Below, piece by piece: positions 58,206 to 64,000 of a stretch of 64,000 bases of DNA. This DNA comes from Epiperipatus broadwayi (Eukaryota; Onychophora; Udeonychophora; Euonychophora; Peripatidae), in the NCBI GenBank assembly GCA_028023455.1, contig JAQFVV010012398.1:7958682-8022681 (forward strand), written 5' to 3'. A model generated the notes under the pieces. It was not told the DNA's origin, searched no databases, and worked only from the letters and a program-made list of their open reading frames with translations. Position numbers and translations under genes: made by a program. How positions within the stretch are numbered: the stretch's first letter is position 1; the number at the start of each line of letters is the position of its first letter.

Positions 58206-60395
58206 TTTTTACTTTAACTGGAAAGAAAAAAAAACTCAGCTGTATATTAGGACATGATTTAATCTAATAATCAGTTTAGCAATAATACTGATTAAAAATG
58301 ATAATTTCTTCACAAATATTGAAAATATTATTAATACTTTTTTAAACAAAAAGTAATCATCCTCTACACATAAGCTGTATTGTTATATTAAATCAGTGTT
58401 GTTTTTGTTGACTGTTAGAAAACACTTGACCAAGGAACAAGATAGAGTCTTTGAAAGGGTAAGAGTGGTCATCTTATCTTTTGTACCTAAATTTAATTAT
58501 ATAGGCCAATCATAAATATCTAGAACTAAGAGTGTGAACATTTTATATTATTCACTTTATTTCTATTGTCTTTATTATATATATATTAACAATGTTGGCT
58601 TAATATAACAGAGTAGTGCACGTGTAAAGAGTTGATTACTTTCTGTTTAAAATTACAGTTTGAAACTGCACTAGTACATATTAATAGTTTTGGAAATATA
58701 AAATTCAGAATTTTTTTTTATTTTTTTTTTTTTTGCCTGTTTGCCCGAGTTATAAAAAAAAAAAATTGAACATCCCTCTGGATATTATTCACACTAAAAT
58801 GCTTACTATTCAGCATCAGTGAACTGATTTAAGCAAGTGTGAAACTGACTTTTTTGGGTGGTGGTAAAGATTTGGATGAACCATATTAATTGGGTTTTAT
58901 ATTTAATGTGGAAACTTCTCTACATGTTCTATTGAACAATGAGACACTTCAAAAATCACAAATTCCAAAAAAATGAAAACAGGCCTGTAAATGCCTTTAT
59001 TCAGGTTTTTCTTATAAATTCTTTCCACATGATTCTGACAAAAAAATTAAAATTGCTTTGTTTGAGGGACGGAGGAGTGATAATTTCCACTTTAAAGGCA
59101 AACGACAACCAGCCTGGTGTCAATACTGACTAGGAAGTTTTTGTTGGTTAATTATAAACATTAAGTTGTTGTGATATATTTATACGTGTGTGTTTAATGT
59201 ACGTGCTGGAGGGGGTCTAATTTGATGAAGTGACCGATTTAAGTATTGTGCAGTCGTTCTGTTAAAAAAACAAACTATTTTTAATTAAACAAAACTACAA
59301 TTAACCATACAAATACGATAACACTTAAAATTAAATACAATAGAGTGTCTTCCGCATGTATCAGGATAAATTTATGCATTATGATTTTATGTATATAAAA
59401 AAAATTGAAATTCATTTAATAAACTAATATTTTTTTAGCATGGTGAAATATTGCTTTGTAATTTCTCTAGGACTTCATATATAAGTGAAATTATTTTACT
59501 CTAAATCATTAACTAATTCATTGTTTATAAATTTGTAAATTGCTGGAAGCAAATTTTTGACGAAGCTATATCATTTTTTAAACAAAAGAATCTTAATATG
59601 TCAGCGGCCAAAAGGACATCTGTTATTTTTAATTCCAGCTGATAGACGAATTGGAAAAATGTTACATTTCTTAATTAATCATGCAACAATAAAAAAATTA
59701 AAGAGGTCAAATTAACTTTAATAAACGTTTAGTATAAAAAAAAAAACTTGTTTATAAAATGTAAAATTATCAGAATATTTTGAAAATTGTAATTGCATAT
59801 GTATATATTTGTGCGCGCGCATGTGCTTATAAAAAGTTCTGTTTAAATAATATCTCCATTTTGTAATAATAAAATGTCTTTAAATTTTAATAAAACATAA
59901 TCATATATAATATAAAACAATACAGTAAAATTTAATAATTCCAAAAATAGATTTATGATAGTGAAGATTAGCTTACAATTCTATTTACATACGTAAAATA
60001 GTCAGTCGTAAACAAGTATGATCAATTCAACTCCAAGGGAGGGTGTTCTAAAAATGAGTTTTGCAATCAGTATACAAAATAGGTTTTGAGCCTTAACCAT
60101 ATACTGTACATAAAATATACTGATCCATTTTTCTGTTTGAATGATATTTTGCGAAGCTGTTTTTTAATTTCTTGAGCAAGAAAACATTTTTTCCTGAAAT
60201 ATTTCAATATCATATCTAATGGTAAACTCTAAATTATATTCTGTTCTCTGTCATATCTTCCAATAGAAAATCAACATTGCACTACTTTAGAATATTTTGA
60301 AAAAAATCCTTATAATGTCAACAAGGACAATTTTTTTCATAAAAAGAACCCTATTCATATTTCACCGTACAACAAAAACTCTTTTAGGAAGTCTT
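58206..60395. other. Unassigned stretch, partly less AT-rich
   Basis: The 64-codon plus frame 58939-59133 (RHFKNHKFQKNENRPVNAFI, LKANDNQPGVNTD) and the following 59140-59260 are somewhat less AT-rich. They could be a real 3' exon and UTR, but I see no supporting partner exon. T- and A-runs are at 58713-58733 and 58756-58767. A GCGCGC block is at 59813-59819. Confidence 0.3.
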
Positions 60396-60399
60396 AGAT

Positions 60400-61260
60400 T
60401 GTTTATTTATTTTACATATCCAATCCAATATAAGTGTGTTTTTATAATAGTGGTCTTTATAATAGCACATCTAGTAAATTGAAGAACATAAATTGATTTT
60501 ATGATTTTACCATTGATTTTTAAAATTTTATGGAGGTTGAAACTTTTTTAATGCCATTATAGTGTATCAACACATTGTCCAAATCTCACATACTATAAAT
60601 GAGATAAAATATCATCTCAATGTACAGCTAACTTAATTGCAGTAGCTATTTCCCTGTGATAAAATACCCCCCCTTTTAAAAGTGGCAGCAGCACATTGGA
60701 ATGTGTTGTATCTCAATACCTAAGTCCTCCTATCTAATTATTAGACTACTAAGAAATTTAAATTGGTTTTTATATTTAAATTGGTAACAAGCCAAACTAA
60801 AAATTGCTGAGGATTTTTCTTCCATCACTAACTATTAAAGAACTTAGGTTTTTTGACCATTAATATTGATCCAAAATCTTTAAATGCAGCTTTAAAAACA
60901 GTAAGCAAATTCTGTAAATGGTTTTTCAAACAGACAAAAATGGTACCATCATAAGCATACTGTAAATCCAAAAAAAAAAAAAAGAGGAATCTCTTATGAT
61001 TATTTTTAATCACTTTAAATTAAAAATTCTACCATTAAATCTATACCACAATTTTTTCCTACTTTACTAAGCTAGTTCCAAAAACAGTTATCTTAAAAGC
61101 TGAAAACAATGTTGGAATAAGTATACATTCTTGTTTTACATCAGTTTTTTATTTCAAATGACTCAGATTTTCCATCTGTAATAATAACATTTTCTCTCAT
61201 CTTATGTAAAAACTGCATAATGTGAATGAATTTTAGTTCCCTATTTTTCAAACAATACTC
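60400..61260 (-). mobile_element. LINE reverse transcriptase remnant
   Basis: On the minus strand IHIMQFLHKMRENVIITDGK and SESFEIKN-CKTRMYTYSNI (about 61240-61100) correspond to the RT segment before the catalytic box. The frame 61013-60828 has DLQYAYDGTIFVCLKNHLQN, the YADD box with Ala-Asp-Asp changed to Ala-Tyr-Asp, then KAAFKDFGSILMVKK. Downstream, ACAAATFKRGVFYHREIATA-like and IKLAVH blocks (about 60700-60620) and the RYV-F-QCVDTL-WH-KSF region fit the RT thumb. The copy is decayed and truncated at both ends. It differs from the 17.9-kb LINE and looks like the other common endonuclease/RT LINE type of invertebrates. Confidence 0.75.
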
Positions 61261-62395
61261 AAACTGATATTAAAATTTGAACCTGAATTTTAGTGGCAAT
61301 TAATTAAAACTTCCTTTGTATCTATTTAATGTTCACAATGCAAAGGCTATTATCTGACTAATTTTTAGATAACTTTGCTATCAAATATATTTTTTAAATT
61401 TGTAAATATTAATTAATTAAATAGCATAATATGATGTGCTCAAGCTACTGATGGGCTTCCCAAATGGCAAATAATGGAATGACCTTTAGATATGAAAACT
61501 AATTGTTAATAGTAACAAATAAATAGTGTCTGACAAAAAAACTTCTGTAATTATTGTAGGATAGAATATTAATTCACTAAAGGCTAGGTATTATTCTGAT
61601 ACAAATAATCTTATATGTTTCCTTTTTTTTTCAATTACTTAAGTTACTATAGGCTCTATTAGTCAACTCTTTATATGAATTGTAACAATGGGATTGGGTG
61701 TTTGCACAACAACATTTTCATTATTTAACTTTACATACAGCAATTCTGATTACAATTCCTATTTTCCCCATTTTTAACTCATTTTTTGAGAATTAATAAA
61801 AACAATCCACAGTGACAGATTTAGTAGGCTAGTGGTTCTTAATTATGACCCTTGCATGAGGCAGTACAGTTAATTAATGACTTAGTTTGAACTGGATTTC
61901 AGTATGACAAGAATTTCAACTGATAAAGATTGTACATTTAGCCAGTCGTAATTAAGGGTTGTTTTGCTTACCATGGAAGTGGAAAGACCAAAATGTCTAA
62001 AAATGACTTAACTCTAACAGTCTGGTTAAGTTGTCATGCCTGGCAGATTACTCATTTCAATGGTAAAAATATTAATAGTAATAATGATGTTAGTATATGT
62101 ATAAATCAATTAGTAGTGGAAATAATAAAGGTAAATATTATAAATCTATTTTTTTTTATAAATATAGATACATAAAATGTATCAACTTTAATTGATACAA
62201 ACTCTTCAAAACTACTTATGATAGGGAAGTGTTAAGATTTAAGATCAATATAACTGCACTTAGTGAAAATCATCTCCCAGGTGAATACAATTTTTTTTTC
62301 AAAGATAAATAAGTCGATGAAAGGAGAAAGCATAATGTAGATTTCCTCTAAGGTCTAAATTAGTAGATGTTCCTTATTAATAAAAGGTTAACAGT
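61261..62395. other. AT-rich, no gene recognised; one hAT-like end
   Basis: CTAGTGGTTCTTAATTATGA followed by CCCTTGCA at about 61829-61857 resembles a hAT terminal inverted repeat, but no matching right end was found. The 60-codon frame 61993-62175 is unassigned. Confidence 0.35.
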
Positions 62396-62399
62396 CTTA

Positions 62400-63009
62400 A
62401 AATTTACCTTGCAATAGTATTAATGCTCTTATTATTAGTACACATGATCTAACTTTAGATTCAGAAAATTCAAAGAATTCTTGTAGCAGTCATTGAACTT
62501 CTGCCTTTAGATCTTTGAATTTATTATAAAGTTCACATATAATCTATTATTCTACCAATCAGAAAAACCTGTGTTTTCTTTTAATTAAATCATTAATAAT
62601 AAAGCCATTATCAGAAAACCAATCGGGATTCTTATTTTTAGTGAATCCCAGAATAGATTTATTTGTATCCTTAATATATTCTTTAAGATGATTCCATTTT
62701 TCATTAATAACCCAGTTAATAGTTTTAGTGTTCATTAATTCTTGAAATTTATTACATGTAGTAGACTCCTTTAAAAATGAACATTAATTTAATTTTATTA
62801 TAAATATGATTGAAATAACATCTATTTTTTAATCCAATTATTATTTTAATCCTGTAGCATACTAATCTATGATATGTCCAAGAATCAGCAATTGTAAGTT
62901 CTTATATAATGTGAACTCTCTTTGTATTTTGATTCCTAACTATAATGTAATCTATTAAATGCCATTGTTTTGAGTTTAAATGCATTCATGTTTCTTTATA
63001 GGATTTTTT
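62400..63009 (-). mobile_element. LINE endonuclease/linker remnant, minus half of an inverted pair
   Basis: Minus-strand reading gives the end of an AP-type endonuclease (DSWTYHRLVCYRIKI near 62895-62850, where S-DH before L is the diagnostic box, here with the Asp changed to Tyr). The linker VINEKWNHLKEYIKDTNKSI and KNKNPDWFSDNG follows at about 62720-62610. It ends at the palindrome at 62981-63031, where a plus-strand copy begins. Confidence 0.7.
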
Positions 63010-63031
63010 CCTATAAAGAAACATGAATGCA
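62981..63031. repeat. Perfect 22-bp palindrome at LINE-LINE junction
   Basis: Arms 62981-63002 and 63010-63031 (TGCATTCATGTTTCTTTATA core and complement) are separated by 7 nt. The same sequence occurs a third time at 63272-63301 inside the plus-strand LINE, so it is LINE coding sequence, duplicated and inverted at the junction. Confidence 0.85.
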
Positions 63032-63999
63032 TGTATTATAATTTCAATAATAACTATTTAAATTTAAGGTATCAATACCATTACTTCCATTAGCTTTTGA
63101 TAAAAGTATTTTTCTTCTTAGAGATTGTAATGCACATTTTGTTAGAAATAATAGACTTTGGTCAAAAATTAATGGAAATAATGGTATTGATGCTGTAACT
63201 TTAAAATAATTATTATTATTGAATTTATTGTCCATATAATGGATTGACTATCACAGACACTTTGTTTAGACAGAAAAAATCCTATAAAGAAACATGAATG
63301 CACCTAATATCAAGATATAGTAAGAAATCAGAATACAAGAGAAATTCACATTACATGATCACTACAAGTTCTGATTGTTGGACAGATCATAGATTAATAT
63401 GCTCTAAGATTAAAATAATAACTGTGTTAAAAACAGATATTATTCTAATTATATTTACAATAAAATTGAAGTTGATTTTTTAAAGGAATCTACTATGTGT
63501 ACTAAATTTCAAGAGCTAATACACACTAAAAATGTTAGTTTGGCTCTTCAGGATTGTATTAGTACTGAAAAATGATAAGAAAATATATTAAGGATACAAG
63601 TAAATTTATCTATTCTATGAATCATTAAAAATAAAAATCATAACTATTTTTATGATTTAATTATAAGAAAATATATGCTTTTCTGTTTGGAAGAATAATA
63701 GATTACATGAGGAACTTCAAAATAAATATAAAGTTCTAAAGGCAAAATTTCAATAATTGTCAAAAAGATGTTAAAATGATTGATGGATTAAACTGTGAAG
63801 AAGATAAGATATTTGCTGATTATTATTATTCTAGATCTTTATTGATGTACTGAAAGCAAGATATGGACCTGAGAAGTGGTATCACAATCTTATTAAATCC
63901 AGCAATGGCATTTTTAATATGATGTCTATATTATTTTTAACAGGTGAAAATACTTTGATTATCTTTTTATAAATGGTACAAAAATTAAGATGTAAATAT
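63032..63999 (+). mobile_element. LINE AP-endonuclease and linker remnant, plus half of an inverted pair
   Basis: The plus strand reads LRDCNAHFVRNNRLWSKING (about 63115-63175, the GDFNA box of the endonuclease in altered form), NNGIDA, FVxTEKIL (63260-63285) and TSSDCWTDHRLICSKIKI (63363-63416). In the last block the SDH motif Trp-Thr-Asp-His is intact. The linker ESTMCTKFQELIHTKNVSLA follows (about 63486-63545). It has frameshifts, so it is a remnant; it runs to the window edge and the RT may follow beyond. The endonuclease type matches RTE/Jockey-like LINEs, possibly the same family as 17880-19450. Confidence 0.75.
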
Positions 64000-64000
64000 A

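Overview
The window reads as repeat-dominated nuclear DNA from an AT-rich animal genome (about three quarters A+T by eye). Spliceosomal GT-AG introns, a secreted glycine/tyrosine-rich structural-type protein, many Penelope-like elements (PLEs), hAT transposons, RTE-like LINEs and an arthropod-style TATA plus TCAGT core promoter point to an invertebrate. An arthropod, perhaps an arachnid, is my best guess, but this is inference. Nothing bacterial is present: no operons, ribosome binding sites or CRISPR arrays.

Only one ordinary host gene is well supported. It has coding exons at 9384-9408, 14830-14873 and 14964-15284 on the plus strand. They splice in frame into a 129-residue precursor with a signal peptide and a Gly/Tyr-rich mature part. 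Its 5.4-kb first coding intron holds a local duplication, two near-perfect hairpins, a dispersed repeat and a TA/GA microsatellite. A second, much weaker candidate is a two-exon 33-residue peptide at 26536-26776.

The rest is mostly layered transposon debris. Region by region: 2.7-5.0 kb, two PLE pieces head to head; 7.6-8.3 kb, LINE remnant; 15.7-17.8 kb, second head-to-head PLE pair; 17.9-19.5 kb, RTE-like LINE; 19.5-22.1 kb, PLE pieces with about 217-bp inverted terminal repeats; 25.0-26.0 kb, a MITE with perfect arms and a hAT element with an 8-bp target duplication; 29.0-34.1 kb, third and best PLE pair; 34.1-44.8 kb, tandem LTR retroelement; 45.5-46.4 kb, fourth PLE pair; 46.4-47.8 kb, a tandem duplication and a LINE 3' end; 53-57 kb, tRNA-like repeats and a dead hAT transposase between 600-bp direct repeats; 57.2-58.2 kb, PLE; 60.4-64.0 kb, LINE pieces, two of them inverted.

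The most informative locus is 29.0-45 kb. The plus-strand PLE copy was hit by a 600-bp hAT-like element, by a 408-bp fold-back element carrying a tRNA-like core, and by an LTR element now arranged LTR-body-LTR-body-LTR. The sister minus-strand PLE copy preserves all three empty sites, so the order of events can be read directly. The LTR element has about 2-kb LTRs with two internal minisatellites and a 2.3-kb body whose only long ORF is a 475-residue gag-like coiled-coil protein with a basic tail. It has no zinc knuckle and no pol, so it appears non-autonomous; its near-identical copies look recent. Two themes recur: PLEs (and one LINE) in head-to-head inverted pairs, and PLE ends carrying a hairpin followed by GAAA that resembles a hammerhead ribozyme core.
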